Shown here: in pieces, positions 16,801 through 25,522 of the stretch
Layout of the letters: the number at the start of each line of letters is the position of its first letter
Position numbering within the stretch: position 1 is the stretch's first letter
Assembly (NCBI GenBank): GCA_903918045.1
Contig: CAIXCY010000216.1
Location: forward strand, 1-37,007
DNA: 37,007 nt
Source: an uncultured Bacteroidia bacterium
Lineage (GTDB): Bacteria > Bacteroidota > Bacteroidia > Bacteroidales > Prolixibacteraceae
Direction of reading: 5' to 3'
The notes under the pieces: generated by a model
Databases searched by the model: none
Told to the model about the DNA's origin: nothing
The model's input: only the letters and a program-made list of their open reading frames with translations
Position numbers and translations under genes: made by a program

Positions 16801-17256
16801 GACCTGGACTTCCTGCTGCAGGGTTCAGCAATGAGTTCACTGATCTACGGGGAACAGCTTCGCGAGCCAATGTGGGGAAATGGTAATTCCGGCGCGATGG
16901 TACAATTTTTAGACAGATGGCATCCCACAGATCCGAAGGCAGATCCTTATGCTCCCGCAACAGCCTGGACAAGTGGTCATTATGCCTATACAGGAACATT
17001 GCCAGATGTAAACTCAACATTCAACTGTGAAAACAGCGCTTACCTGCGTCTGAAGAGTATCGAACTGGGGTATACCATTCCTACCCATTTGCTTGCAAAA
17101 ACCGGCATCAAGAATTTACGCGTTTCTGTAAATGCTTACAATGTGTTCACCCTTACGAAGGTTAATTACATCGACCCTGAACATCCAAATGATACCTATG
17201 GTTATTTGTATCCATTGAACAAGACCTACTCTATCGGATTAAATCTTAAATTCTAA
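13825..17256 (+). CDS. SusC-like TonB-dependent receptor with STN domain (locus 1)
   Basis: 1143 residues. The signal peptide proper starts at Met21 (MKLTILIVTASILSC), so the true start may be 13885. Then come an STN (secretin/TonB short N-terminal) domain at about 50-125 (STLLNVLRAIEDQSEFKFFY), a CarboxypepD_reg-like domain (about 133-210, VNGKVTDQSGTPLPGASIVL), a plug ending LKDASAAIYGVRAANGV, and a large barrel ending in Phe (LNLKF). It imports glycan fragments with SusD as lid. The STN domain marks it as a transducer to FecR in the periplasm. The plug motif has YGVRAANG where YGSRAANG is usual. SusD follows after 14 nt. Confidence 0.96.
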   Translation: MNKLLQKHGNPPLFYQFFRKMKLTILIVTASILSCLSAESYSQTTKLTITENNSTLLNVLRAIEDQSEFKFFYNEKVDVNATVSVEVNQKSVTDILDKVLLNSAVKYKVLGRQIALYDKNEMEPFLSEQQTKTVNGKVTDQSGTPLPGASIVLKGTTTGITADNSGNFSLPLPSNATILVFSFIGMKSQEVVIGTKTTINVSMQEESIGIEEVVAVGYGVQKKATLTGAVSSIKGADIVTTKNENVQNMLAGKISGVRVTQKTSEPGAFNDNFDIRAMGSPLIIIDGIPRTSVDFQRLDPNDIDNMSVLKDASAAIYGVRAANGVVLVNTKKGTNSKLELNYSGSFTWQVPSGLPSTVDAIGYMTLRNEQAMHNINGGSPLFNDQNFADYTSGKLQSTNWYPLVFSKYAPQTMHNLSATGGNDKTTFYIGLGYQSQDGFFKSNDLNYTKYNVRSNVTTKISNRLTLDLNLNLVMDEQDRPYQDSWWIIRGFWRQGPQIPAYANNDPTKPYQGEIEGDNPISFMSKDIDGYRIYKNKWVQSSASLKYDLPGVKGLFLKGMVSYDYNVADNNIFQKEYNQYRYDASTSTYTKYTRQSPNRISREAYFKTQTLAQASLNYDGTFGKHKVGGILLWEAQNRNSDNFMAQRDLGLQLPYLFAGKAVGQLGTMNSNADALYENSNMALAGRFNYGFDNRYLAEILFREDGSSKFAQGHQWGFFPAASLGWRISEEKFLKNTAALSFVNQLKLRASYGITGDDNASSYQFISGYNYPTNTDSRNFTGGYVFDGSFNASADNKGIPNPNITWYTAKTFDVGIDFSGWNGLFGVNADYFSRNREGLLATRTGGIPTVVGASLPQENINSDRTYGFELELSHRNHIGEFNYNVKGMFSLARVKNLYNERGAIGSSWNNWKNNQNNRLQGVQSGLQGDGQFQNWAQILSSPTYIGRSTLPGDYKYQDWNGDGQIDGNDAHPIRFNQYPWMNFSMILDANYKGFDLDFLLQGSAMSSLIYGEQLREPMWGNGNSGAMVQFLDRWHPTDPKADPYAPATAWTSGHYAYTGTLPDVNSTFNCENSAYLRLKSIELGYTIPTHLLAKTGIKNLRVSVNAYNVFTLTKVNYIDPEHPNDTYGYLYPLNKTYSIGLNLKF

Positions 17257-17270
17257 ATAAGATACAAGTT

Positions 17271-19313
17271 ATGAAATTCAAACATTTTATATTCGCAATA
17301 TTGGCGTTTACTGGCGCCCTGGTTTCCTGTAAAGATTATCTGAATATACCCCCAATGAACGTGGTTCAGGATAAGGACCTTTATTCGGATGCAGCCGGCA
17401 TGACGGTTTATTTGTCACGCATGTATAGTCAAATGCCTTTCGAGGATTTTAAATATTCTCCTGCACGCCAGTTCTTTGATGACTGGTTGGTTACTCCGGG
17501 TTGTAATGATGGCGCTTCTTTGGGCCGTGATGCAGGCACTACAATGACATCAGAAGGTTGGGCCCGGAATGGAGCATACTGGGGCCGCGCGTTCAATCTG
17601 CTTCGTGATGCAAACCGTTTGCTCGAAACATTACCCGATTATAAGGCAAATTTCACAATTGCTGATTACAACCATTTTATCGGTGAGGGTTATTTTGCCC
17701 GCGCCATGGTTTTCTATGCATTGGCTAAACGTTATGGAGGTGCTCCTTTGGTCACCTCAGTTTTGAAATACCCTGATAAGCCTGCTGCAGAGCTTGAGAT
17801 CCCCCGTTCAACAGAAGAAGAGACCTGGAATCAGGTGTCGGCAGATTTTGATCTGGCTATCGCAAATCTGTCCGCTACGAGTCCAAAACGGGGTTATGCC
17901 AATAAATATGTGGCTTACGGTTTTAAATCGGAAGCAATGTTATTTGCCGGATCTGTAGCTAAATATAACAAGATCACCGGACTGGGTCAAAAGACAAATG
18001 TAAGGGTAATCGGTTTTGATCCAAGTACAGCAGCAGCAGCCTCCAAGAAATATTTTAAGGCCGCTTACGATGCTGCCCGCGAAGTGATGAAATCAGGAAC
18101 CTATTCACTCTACAAGAAAAAATGGGCTGCAAATGACAAGTCTGCCCAGTATCAAAACATGGTGGATATGTTTTTTGATGCCTCCAGTCCTGAGAATATC
18201 TATATCAAAGAGTACAAATATCCTGACCTGGCTCACGGTTATGACTCCTACAACATCCCCCGTCAGTTAATGGGTGGGAATGGCTATTCCGCAGGTAACT
18301 GTCCAACGCTTGATTTCGTTGAATTATTTGATGGTTTTGCCAAAAATGCAGACGGTACCATAAAGGTTTTTGATAATAATGGTAAATATCTCCTTTTCGA
18401 CAATGTAACCGATATCTTTGCCAATGCAGAACCACGTCTTCGTGCTAATGTAATCCTTCCAGGGGATGTTTTTAAGGGAGAATCGATTGAAATCCGCAGA
18501 GGAATTTTTACCGGTAGTGCTGCAAATGGTATCGCTCCATTGAGAAATGACTATACCGTTTCCGGTCCGTCAAACTACAATCAGGTTGATGCTTATAAAG
18601 CCGCAGGTTCTTTTGCAGGTCAGAAATCACTTTTCTTGTCTGCTACAGGTACAAGTCATGAAGTCGTGACTTTATCAAACGGAACTTTGATGAATGGTGG
18701 TGGGAAGAGCGGTCCATTCACATCAGATGGGACAGGCGCAATGACAGGATTTGTTGTTCGTAAATGGCTGAATCCTAGTATGCCTCAGTCGATGGTGTTG
18801 GAAGCTCACTCTGAGCAGGCGTTTATATTAATGCGTTATGCTGAAATCCTGCTGAATGCTGCAGAGGCTGCAGCTGAGCTTGTACTCGCAGGAGAGTCCG
18901 CACCTGCAGGAGATAACTATCAGCAAATAGCTTTCAATGCAATTAAGGATATACGCGAAAGAGCAGGTGCAGATCCACTGGTAAGCAGCGCTGATCTTGC
19001 AGATGTGGCTGGCCTTAAAACCATCCGGAAGGAGCGTACCAAAGAGCTTGGTTTTGAGAACAAAACCCTTTGGGATATCAGAAGGTGGAGAACTCAACAC
19101 TCAGATCTTTTGAACGGTTTAACCCAGTCGGATGGTGCATACTATAAAGGGCTTTATCCATTTTATTCCACCACTACCGGCAAATACTTCTTTGATGCCG
19201 GTTTGGATGAAGGCAGACGTCGTTTCCGCCTTTTAGAACAGGAATATTACTTTATGATACCGGGTGACCAGGTTTCCAAGAGCCCGGTGATTGATCAGCA
19301 ACCAGGTCGTTAA
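17271..19313 (+). CDS. SusD-like glycan-binding lipoprotein (RagB/SusD family, locus 1)
   Basis: 680 residues. The lipobox ALVSC puts the lipid on Cys20. The N-terminal part carries TPR-like helices (FIGEGYFARAMVFYALAKRYGGAPLV) typical of RagB/SusD, and the C-terminal part has the conserved ILMRYAEILLNAAEAAAE and ELGFENKTLWDIRRWR. It sits on the SusC barrel and binds glycan at the surface. It is well above the ~500-550 residues usual for the family; the extra length seems to lie mostly at about 380-500, a Gly/Ser/Thr-rich stretch, which may be an added binding loop. It is translated 14 nt after susC and followed by a DUF3823 lipoprotein. Confidence 0.95.
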   Translation: MKFKHFIFAILAFTGALVSCKDYLNIPPMNVVQDKDLYSDAAGMTVYLSRMYSQMPFEDFKYSPARQFFDDWLVTPGCNDGASLGRDAGTTMTSEGWARNGAYWGRAFNLLRDANRLLETLPDYKANFTIADYNHFIGEGYFARAMVFYALAKRYGGAPLVTSVLKYPDKPAAELEIPRSTEEETWNQVSADFDLAIANLSATSPKRGYANKYVAYGFKSEAMLFAGSVAKYNKITGLGQKTNVRVIGFDPSTAAAASKKYFKAAYDAAREVMKSGTYSLYKKKWAANDKSAQYQNMVDMFFDASSPENIYIKEYKYPDLAHGYDSYNIPRQLMGGNGYSAGNCPTLDFVELFDGFAKNADGTIKVFDNNGKYLLFDNVTDIFANAEPRLRANVILPGDVFKGESIEIRRGIFTGSAANGIAPLRNDYTVSGPSNYNQVDAYKAAGSFAGQKSLFLSATGTSHEVVTLSNGTLMNGGGKSGPFTSDGTGAMTGFVVRKWLNPSMPQSMVLEAHSEQAFILMRYAEILLNAAEAAAELVLAGESAPAGDNYQQIAFNAIKDIRERAGADPLVSSADLADVAGLKTIRKERTKELGFENKTLWDIRRWRTQHSDLLNGLTQSDGAYYKGLYPFYSTTTGKYFFDAGLDEGRRRFRLLEQEYYFMIPGDQVSKSPVIDQQPGR

Positions 19314-19334
19314 TCCATTCTAAAATTTATTAAG

Positions 19335-20141
19335 ATGAAAAAGATAGTATATAGTTTATTGTTTTTCTTAGCAGCCGTTTCTTTCAATTCCTGTAAAATT
19401 GATAACTACGCTGAACCTCAGGAAACAGTAAAAGGGAGGATAGTCGATGCGGCTACAGGTGAACTTGTTCTGACCGATCAGGGGAGTGAAGGGATTCGTA
19501 TCCGGCTCCGTGAACTTAGCTGGAAGGAAACAAAAGTGCCGGATAACTACGATTTCAACGTCATGAAAGAGGGAATCTACCAGAATACCAAAGTGTTCGC
19601 CGGTCATTACAATGTGAAAGCTGACGGAGCCTTTATCCCTTTGGTTAGAACAACAGCTAAAGGCGATACTTTGGTTGATGAGTCAAAATATGTCGACATT
19701 AATGGGGTTACAATCGCTGATTTCAAGGTTCAGCCTTTCCTTAAAATTGAATGGATTGGTACACCTGTTTTAGCCAATGGCAAAATCACAGCTACTATAA
19801 AGGTTACAAGGGCCGTTAGTCCTGCAGACTTTAAAGCTAAGATTGAACCAATGGGTGGATATAATGACAACTTTCTGAATGTTACTGATGTTCGCCTGTT
19901 TGTAAGTGAAGTTCCTTATGTCGGTTATCGCGAATGGGATAACCGCTATACGACACAGATAAACTACTCAGGTACTGACTTTGAGGCCCTCCTTGGCCAA
20001 ACAATCACGATTTCGACCAGTGGTGTTATCCCTGCCGGAAGAACGATGTATATTCGTGCAGCCGCAAGAATAAACTATGCCACTGAGAGTATCAAACGCC
20101 ATAATTACAATGAAGCAGTAAGGGTTGATATCCCATTGTAA
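19335..20141 (+). CDS. DUF3823-family lipoprotein
   Basis: 268 residues. The lipobox SFNSC gives a lipidated Cys20. The rest looks like two beta-sandwich domains: a carboxypeptidase-regulatory-like N-terminal half (VKGRIVDAATGELV) and a DUF3823 C-terminal half (KITATIKVTRA, NVTDVRLFVSEVPYVGYREWD). Members usually sit just after SusD in Bacteroidota loci and are thought to be surface glycan-binding accessory proteins; no catalytic residues are apparent. It starts 21 nt after susD and ends just before a strong terminator, closing the sigma-driven core operon. Confidence 0.85.
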   Translation: MKKIVYSLLFFLAAVSFNSCKIDNYAEPQETVKGRIVDAATGELVLTDQGSEGIRIRLRELSWKETKVPDNYDFNVMKEGIYQNTKVFAGHYNVKADGAFIPLVRTTAKGDTLVDESKYVDINGVTIADFKVQPFLKIEWIGTPVLANGKITATIKVTRAVSPADFKAKIEPMGGYNDNFLNVTDVRLFVSEVPYVGYREWDNRYTTQINYSGTDFEALLGQTITISTSGVIPAGRTMYIRAAARINYATESIKRHNYNEAVRVDIPL

Positions 20142-20160
20142 TTAAGTTTATTAAATAAAA

Positions 20161-20209
20161 AGAAGTCATCTCATCTTATCTAATTGAGATGGCTTCTTTC
20201 TTTTTATTC
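20161..20209 (+). terminator. Strong terminator after the DUF3823 gene
   Basis: agaagtcatctca (20161-20173) pairs with tgagatggcttct (20185-20197), 13 bp with one G-U, followed by ttctttttatt. It separates the susCD core from the downstream enzymes. Confidence 0.9.
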
Positions 20210-20370
20210 CTTCATGGTTTAAAGTAATCCGGGAATATCCTATTTACCACTTCAAAGTAGTGCAATTCTTCTGAGTTGCCGAAAATCAATATCATCCCAT
20301 AAAAAATGAGTTACATATTAAACTTTTGTCTAAAACATCTATTTTAGGATAAAAATAATATTCAACAGGT

Positions 20371-22575
20371 ATGAAAATTAAATATTTCGTGTCTTTAACT
20401 TTAGGTTCTTTAATTCTTTCATTATTTGCTACAGCTGCTCCTAAAGATAACTCCCGGAAACGGGAGAAGACGGCCTTCCAGACCTCCAGTCCATGGAAAC
20501 CGGTGACCGACGTGAGGTCCGATGTGGCGATTGTGTATAGCGTCCGGGAGCATCATGGCCCAAACAGCATCACGTTTGAACAGCGTTTGCAAAGCTGGCG
20601 CGACAAAGGATACATCACCCATTTTATGACCGGCAGCGCCTGGGGTGAATACCAGGATTATTTTACGGGAAAGTGGGATGGAAAAACCCATCTGGATGAG
20701 GGGCAGGTAACCCAAAAGGGTGATACGATCTGGCACGGCCGGATGGTCCCATACATTGTCCCTTCTGAGAATTTCATCAAATACATGAAGGAGACCCAAA
20801 TCAAACGGGTGATCGATGCGGGAGTTGATGCAATTTACCTCGAAGAACCCGAATTCTGGGCGCGCGGTGGATATAGCGAAGCCTTTAAACGGGAGTGGAA
20901 AGCTTACTATGGTTTTGAGTGGCGTCCACAACATGAATCGCCGGAAAATACCTATTTGTCTAGTAAATTGAAATATCACCTTTATTATCGTCTATTGAAT
21001 GAGTGTTTTACCTACGCAAAAGAGTACGGAAAGAGTAAAGGGATGGATGTCAGGTGCTATGTTCCCACCCATTCGTTAGTTAATTATTCGCAATGGCAGA
21101 TTGTAAGCCCTGAAGCAAGCCTCGCCTCTTTGCCATGTGTGGATGGCTATATCGCACAGGTCTGGACCGGTACTTCGCGCGAACCAAACTATTTTAACGG
21201 GAAGGCAAAAGAACGGGTATTCGAAACTGCATATCTCGAATATGGCTCCATGGAATCGATGACTGCCCCAACCGGACGGAAGATGTATTTTCTCACTGAT
21301 CCAATCGAAGACTGGCCACGCGATTGGGCTGACTACAAAAAAAATTACCAGGCCACCTTTACCGCAAAATTGCTCTACCCTAACATTGCCAACTACGAAG
21401 TGATGCCCTGGCCTGACCGGATTTATGAAGGTCTATACAAGACGAGCGCCAACAGCGACAAAAAAGAGCGGATTCCGCGATTCTATTCGACCCAGATGCA
21501 GGTAATGGTCAATTCTCTCAATAGTATGCCACTGTCGGATAATAAATTGACAGGCACTCCAGGAATAAGTGTTCTAATGTCAAACTCGATGATGTTTCAG
21601 CGCTTTCCAATCCATCAGGGATACAAAGATCCGCAGCTCTCGAATTTTTATGGACAGGCATTGCCCTTTTTGAAACGGGGAGTTCCTGTAAAAACATTGC
21701 ACCTTGAAAATACCTCCTTTCCGGATACGTGGAAAGATACGAAGGTATTGATAATGTCCTATTCCAATATGAAACCTTTATCTCCGGATGGTCATGGATA
21801 TATTGCCGACTGGGTCAAAAAAGGGGGCATTCTGGTCTATTGCGGACGTGATACCGATCCGTTTCAAAGCGTACAGGAGTGGTGGAACATCGGCACAAAT
21901 AGGTACAAAGCGGCCTCCGAACATCTGTTTGAAAAATTAAATATCAAGCCCTCTGCCGATAAAGACGGGGAATATAAATACGGAAAGGGAACCGTTTATG
22001 TAATCAGGCAGGATCCTAAGGAATTTGTAATGACCCCCGATGGCGATAAGGGATTTGTTGAAACGGTCAAGCGGTTGTATGAAAAGAAAGTCAGGGCCGG
22101 TACCTTCATTGTCAAAAACAACTTTTATCTTGAAAGAGGCCCTTATGATCTTATCTCTGTTCTTGATGAGAATATTAGCGACCTGCCCTATGTTAAAAAG
22201 GGACGTCTTATCGATTTATTTGATCCGAAACTGCCGGTACTTTATGAGAAAACGATTAAACCCGGAGAACAGGCCTTCCTGCTGAATGTCGATCGGGTTG
22301 AAAACCCGAAATTGCCCCAGGTTCTTGCTGCGGCTTCACGTGTGTATGAGGAGAAAACCGATAAAAACAGTTACTCCTTTATAACCAAAAGTCCATTAAA
22401 TACGACCAATGTCATGCGGATTCTGTTACCCGGTTCTCCCAAAAATTGTACAATTTCATCGCCTGACGGAACCAGTCTCAAGGATGCAACCTGGGAATGG
22501 GATGCAAAAAGCAAAACCTGTTTATTAAGTTTTGAAAATAATCCCGAGGGTATAAAAGTCGGATTTATTTGGTAG
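20371..22575 (+). CDS. Secreted TIM-barrel hydrolase-like protein, family not recognised
   Basis: 734 residues with a signal peptide (cleavage near ATAAPK). The N-terminal ~400 residues read like a (beta/alpha)8 barrel: repeated Trp/Tyr/Asp-rich strands, GVDAIYLEEPEFW (Glu158/Glu159/Glu161) at a beta-strand end, and VFETAYLEYGS (Glu285, Glu290) later, so a GH-A-like pair of carboxylates is possible. Residues about 440-510 (LHLENTSF...LIMSYSNMKPLSPDGHGYIADWVKKGGILVYCG, quoted in parts) recall the glutamine-amidotransferase-like trimerisation domain of GH42. The C-terminal ~100 residues look like a beta-sandwich. I cannot name a CAZy family. It lies after the terminator of the susCD core, and before a 441-bp non-coding gap. 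A role in glycan breakdown is inferred from context. Confidence 0.8.
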   Translation: MKIKYFVSLTLGSLILSLFATAAPKDNSRKREKTAFQTSSPWKPVTDVRSDVAIVYSVREHHGPNSITFEQRLQSWRDKGYITHFMTGSAWGEYQDYFTGKWDGKTHLDEGQVTQKGDTIWHGRMVPYIVPSENFIKYMKETQIKRVIDAGVDAIYLEEPEFWARGGYSEAFKREWKAYYGFEWRPQHESPENTYLSSKLKYHLYYRLLNECFTYAKEYGKSKGMDVRCYVPTHSLVNYSQWQIVSPEASLASLPCVDGYIAQVWTGTSREPNYFNGKAKERVFETAYLEYGSMESMTAPTGRKMYFLTDPIEDWPRDWADYKKNYQATFTAKLLYPNIANYEVMPWPDRIYEGLYKTSANSDKKERIPRFYSTQMQVMVNSLNSMPLSDNKLTGTPGISVLMSNSMMFQRFPIHQGYKDPQLSNFYGQALPFLKRGVPVKTLHLENTSFPDTWKDTKVLIMSYSNMKPLSPDGHGYIADWVKKGGILVYCGRDTDPFQSVQEWWNIGTNRYKAASEHLFEKLNIKPSADKDGEYKYGKGTVYVIRQDPKEFVMTPDGDKGFVETVKRLYEKKVRAGTFIVKNNFYLERGPYDLISVLDENISDLPYVKKGRLIDLFDPKLPVLYEKTIKPGEQAFLLNVDRVENPKLPQVLAAASRVYEEKTDKNSYSFITKSPLNTTNVMRILLPGSPKNCTISSPDGTSLKDATWEWDAKSKTCLLSFENNPEGIKVGFIW

Positions 22576-22714
22576 GATATTTCGTTTTATCTATTTGAAT
22601 ACCTGTGAATTAATAGCTTAATTATAAGTAGGGGAGTGCGAATCGTTGGTTTTAAGGCTGATGGTCAATCAATTAACACTTCCCTTGTTTGTAATCCGGT
22701 TCCTGGGTTAAATT

Positions 22715-22857
22715 ATACGGTTTCCCGTATATTTGAGATGACCTCAGCGAGGTCATAGGATTATAGAAAAGTGTTTGGTATGGTGACGTTCGACTCAGGA
22801 GTCGAATGTCTCTCAGCCGAATTCTCTTTCTATAAACATGCAAATCCTCCGGATTTG
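22715..22857. repeat. Multi-hairpin non-coding element (REP-like cluster)
   Basis: Four palindromes in a row: atacgg/ccgtat (22715-22730); atgacctc/gaggtcat (22738-22756); gacgttcgactc/gagtcgaatgtc (22785-22810, 12 bp with one G-U); caaatcc/ggatttg (22841-22857). An outer pair tatagaaa (22762-22769) and tttctata (22827-22834) encloses the third stem. No coding sense fits. The layout is like mobile REP/MITE-type repeats of Bacteroidota, or a structured 3' UTR. Confidence 0.65.
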
Positions 22858-22945
22858 TAAGAATAAATTTGGTGTCAGAGAATTTTAAAGATTTCTTAAA
22901 CGTAAATCATTTAAGGACTTAGCAGCTCCTATCTGGTTTTTTAAT

Positions 22946-22987
22946 CACACAAAGTTTTATTTCGTAGCGTCTTGGCGACTTTGCGTG
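22946..22987. repeat. Inverted repeat of the cacacaaag...ctttgcgtg type
   Basis: cacacaaag (22946-22954) and ctttgcgtg (22979-22987) pair over 9 bp with one G-U or mismatch, around a loop containing tagcgtcttggcga. A T-run (22990-22996) follows. Phrases such as 'gcaaagtcgccaagacgc' are frequent intergenic repeats in Bacteroidota. On the plus strand it might also act as a terminator. Confidence 0.5.
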
Positions 22988-23016
22988 AGTTTTTTTAACT
23001 CCATAATCATTACCCA

Positions 23017-25512
23017 ATGTATAATCCCATTAAATTTTTGTTTGCACTGATTTTGATGGTTCTGACATTTTATGCAGAATGCAAGCCTTCAGTATTTGTA
23101 AAAAATCCCGGGTCTACAGCGATGAGGGCGCCGGCATATCCCTTGATTACTATTGATCCTTACACCTGCGCCTGGTCAACAACCGATCAGTTATTCGACA
23201 GTCCGGTATCCCACTGGACCGGAAAAACGCACGGGTTAATAGGTGCTATTCGTGTTGACGGTAAGGTGTATCGTTTTCTTGGAAAAGAGAGTGTCCCGAC
23301 AATGATTATTGCGCCAACGGCGACTCAGGCTCAATGGGTCGGAAAATTTACGACTCAAACTCCTGCAGAAGGATGGAACGGGCAGATTTTTAATAATGTA
23401 TCCTGGGAAACAGGAAAAGGAGCATTCGGTACAAAGGGAGCTCCCGCACTTGCAACGCTCTGGAAAACAAAAGATATCTGGGTGCGTAGGGAGATCGATA
23501 TTCCTCAGGACCTGACCACTGACGAAACGTATCTGACCTATTCGCATGATGATAATGTTGAAATTTACTTAAATGGGAATGAGCTTGTAAACAGCGGATT
23601 TACAACAGGTAACAATATCATCCTCAAAATTGATAACAGCTTGCTGCTGGCCGGCAAAAAAAATATTCTCGCAGCTCACTGTCAAAATCCGATGGGAGGC
23701 GGGCTTTTGGATTTCGGGCTGTTCCAGCAAAGGGAAAAGTTTCTGCAGACAGCTGTTCAAAAAAGCGTTTCCTTATCAGCCACTAAAACCCACTATGAAT
23801 TTTCGTGTGGACCGGTTGATTTAGCCCTTGACTTTGTGTCCCCCCTTCTGCCTGAAGATCTTGACCTGATGTCCAGGCCAGTAAATTATGTGAATTATGA
23901 AATAGTTTCAAATGACAGGAAGACCCATGATGTGCAGATTTATTTTGAAATTACCCCGGAATGGGCTGTCAATGAAAATGGGCAGGAGGTTAATGTCATC
24001 AGTGGGGAAACCGGCGGGATAAAATTTGCGAAAGCGGGAACCACTGACCAGCCGGTGTTACAGAAAAGCGGGGATGATGTCCGCATCGACTGGGGTCATG
24101 TTTACCTTGCAACAGTTAAAACCGCAAAAAGCACGATTGGCATTGGGGACTACTTTGAAACCAAGGAATCGTTCATTCAAAAGGGAAAGGTTTCTCAGAA
24201 TACAAATCAAATTATTTCCATTATGACCAAACACATGCCGGCCATGGCATTTGTTGATCAGGTTGGAACTGTTTCCGGAATAGGAATCTCAAAAGGCTAT
24301 CTCATGGTGGCTTATGATGATCAGGAATCGATACAGTATTTTGACGATAATCTGAAGGCGTGGTGGACTAAAGATGGGTCAATAACCATCAATAATTTAT
24401 TGAAAAAAGCCGCTGATGAGCATAACGCTGTAATGGATCGTTGTTCTAAATTTGACAGGCAGTTATGGGATGAAACGGTAAAAGCCGGGGGTAAAAACTA
24501 TGCTGATCTTTGCGTGTTGGCTTTCAGGCAATCTATTGCAGCACATAAACTTGTGAAGGATCACCAGGGTAATCTCCTGTTCCTTTCGAAGGAGAACTTC
24601 AGTAACGGATCGATCGGAACAGTCGATGTTACTTATCCGTCGGCGCCACTGTTTTTGCGGTACAATCCCGAATTATTGAAAGGGATGCTCAATCCGATAT
24701 TCCATTTCTCGGAATCGGGGAAATGGACCAAACCTTTTCCATCACATGATGTTGGAACCTATCCACTGGCAAATGGTCAGACCTACGGAGGGGACATGCC
24801 TGTTGAAGAGAGCGGAAACATGCTTATCCTGGTAACGGCCATAGCCCATGCGGAGGGGAATGCTGAATATGCCAAAAAGCACTGGGATGTATTGACCATC
24901 TGGGCCGATTACCTGCTTGAACATGGATTAAATCCTGAAAATCAGCTTTGTACTGATGATTTTGCAGGCCACCAGTCGCATAATGTGAACCTGTCGGTAA
25001 AAGCAATCACTGCAATTGCAGGTTATGGCCTATTAGCACAGATACTTGGAAAGAATGAGATTGCTAAGAAATACACTGCCGAAGCAAAACGGATGGGGAA
25101 AGAGTGGGTCCGGATGGCGGACGACGGCGACCACTACCGCCTTACTTTCGATCAATCAGGTACCTGGAGTCAGAAGTACAACATGGTCTGGGATAATATT
25201 TTAAAATTGGATATTTTCCCTAAGGAAGTGGCCCGGAAAGAGGTGGCCTATTACCTGTCGAAACAAAATAAATATGGTTTGCCACTCGATAACCGGAAGG
25301 ATTATACCAAATCGGACTGGATTGTCTGGTCGGCGACGATGGCTGGTGATATTGAAACATTTCAGAAATTCATCGATCCACTCCATCTTTACATCACCGA
25401 GACTCCGAACAGGGTACCGATGTCTGACTGGTTCGGGACAAAAGACGCGGTAAAAACCGGCTTCCAGGCCCGCTCAGTGGTCGGTGCTTATTTTATAAAA
25501 TTATTGAAATAG
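23017..25512 (+). CDS. Glutaminase-family protein (DUF4964/DUF5127/DUF4965/DUF1793)
   Basis: 831 residues with a signal peptide. An N-terminal DUF4964 part (APAYPLITIDPYTCAWSTTD, HWTGKTHGLIGAIRVDGK) is followed by what looks like an inserted beta-galactosidase-type jelly roll (about 105-240: WVRREIDIP, SHDDNVEIYLNGNEL). Then DUF5127 (about 245-460), DUF4965 (about 480-650) and the C-terminal DUF1793 six-hairpin part (CTDDFAGHQSHNVNLSVKA; NRVPMSDWFGTK; GFQARSVVGAYFIKLL). The family is named after fungal glutaminase A, but bacterial members in such loci probably act on glycans or glycoconjugates; activity is not established from sequence. It starts a tight trio (10-nt gap) with GH92. Confidence 0.92.
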   Translation: MYNPIKFLFALILMVLTFYAECKPSVFVKNPGSTAMRAPAYPLITIDPYTCAWSTTDQLFDSPVSHWTGKTHGLIGAIRVDGKVYRFLGKESVPTMIIAPTATQAQWVGKFTTQTPAEGWNGQIFNNVSWETGKGAFGTKGAPALATLWKTKDIWVRREIDIPQDLTTDETYLTYSHDDNVEIYLNGNELVNSGFTTGNNIILKIDNSLLLAGKKNILAAHCQNPMGGGLLDFGLFQQREKFLQTAVQKSVSLSATKTHYEFSCGPVDLALDFVSPLLPEDLDLMSRPVNYVNYEIVSNDRKTHDVQIYFEITPEWAVNENGQEVNVISGETGGIKFAKAGTTDQPVLQKSGDDVRIDWGHVYLATVKTAKSTIGIGDYFETKESFIQKGKVSQNTNQIISIMTKHMPAMAFVDQVGTVSGIGISKGYLMVAYDDQESIQYFDDNLKAWWTKDGSITINNLLKKAADEHNAVMDRCSKFDRQLWDETVKAGGKNYADLCVLAFRQSIAAHKLVKDHQGNLLFLSKENFSNGSIGTVDVTYPSAPLFLRYNPELLKGMLNPIFHFSESGKWTKPFPSHDVGTYPLANGQTYGGDMPVEESGNMLILVTAIAHAEGNAEYAKKHWDVLTIWADYLLEHGLNPENQLCTDDFAGHQSHNVNLSVKAITAIAGYGLLAQILGKNEIAKKYTAEAKRMGKEWVRMADDGDHYRLTFDQSGTWSQKYNMVWDNILKLDIFPKEVARKEVAYYLSKQNKYGLPLDNRKDYTKSDWIVWSATMAGDIETFQKFIDPLHLYITETPNRVPMSDWFGTKDAVKTGFQARSVVGAYFIKLLK

Positions 25513-25522
25513 ATCAATCAGT

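Noticed and set aside
20422-20979. 185-aa minus-strand frame inside the TIM-barrel gene
   Set aside because: It lies wholly within a well-supported plus-strand gene and its sequence has no recognisable domain.
22715-22987. Possible tRNA or riboswitch
   Set aside because: No cloverleaf or known riboswitch core could be built; the stems are simple palindromes.
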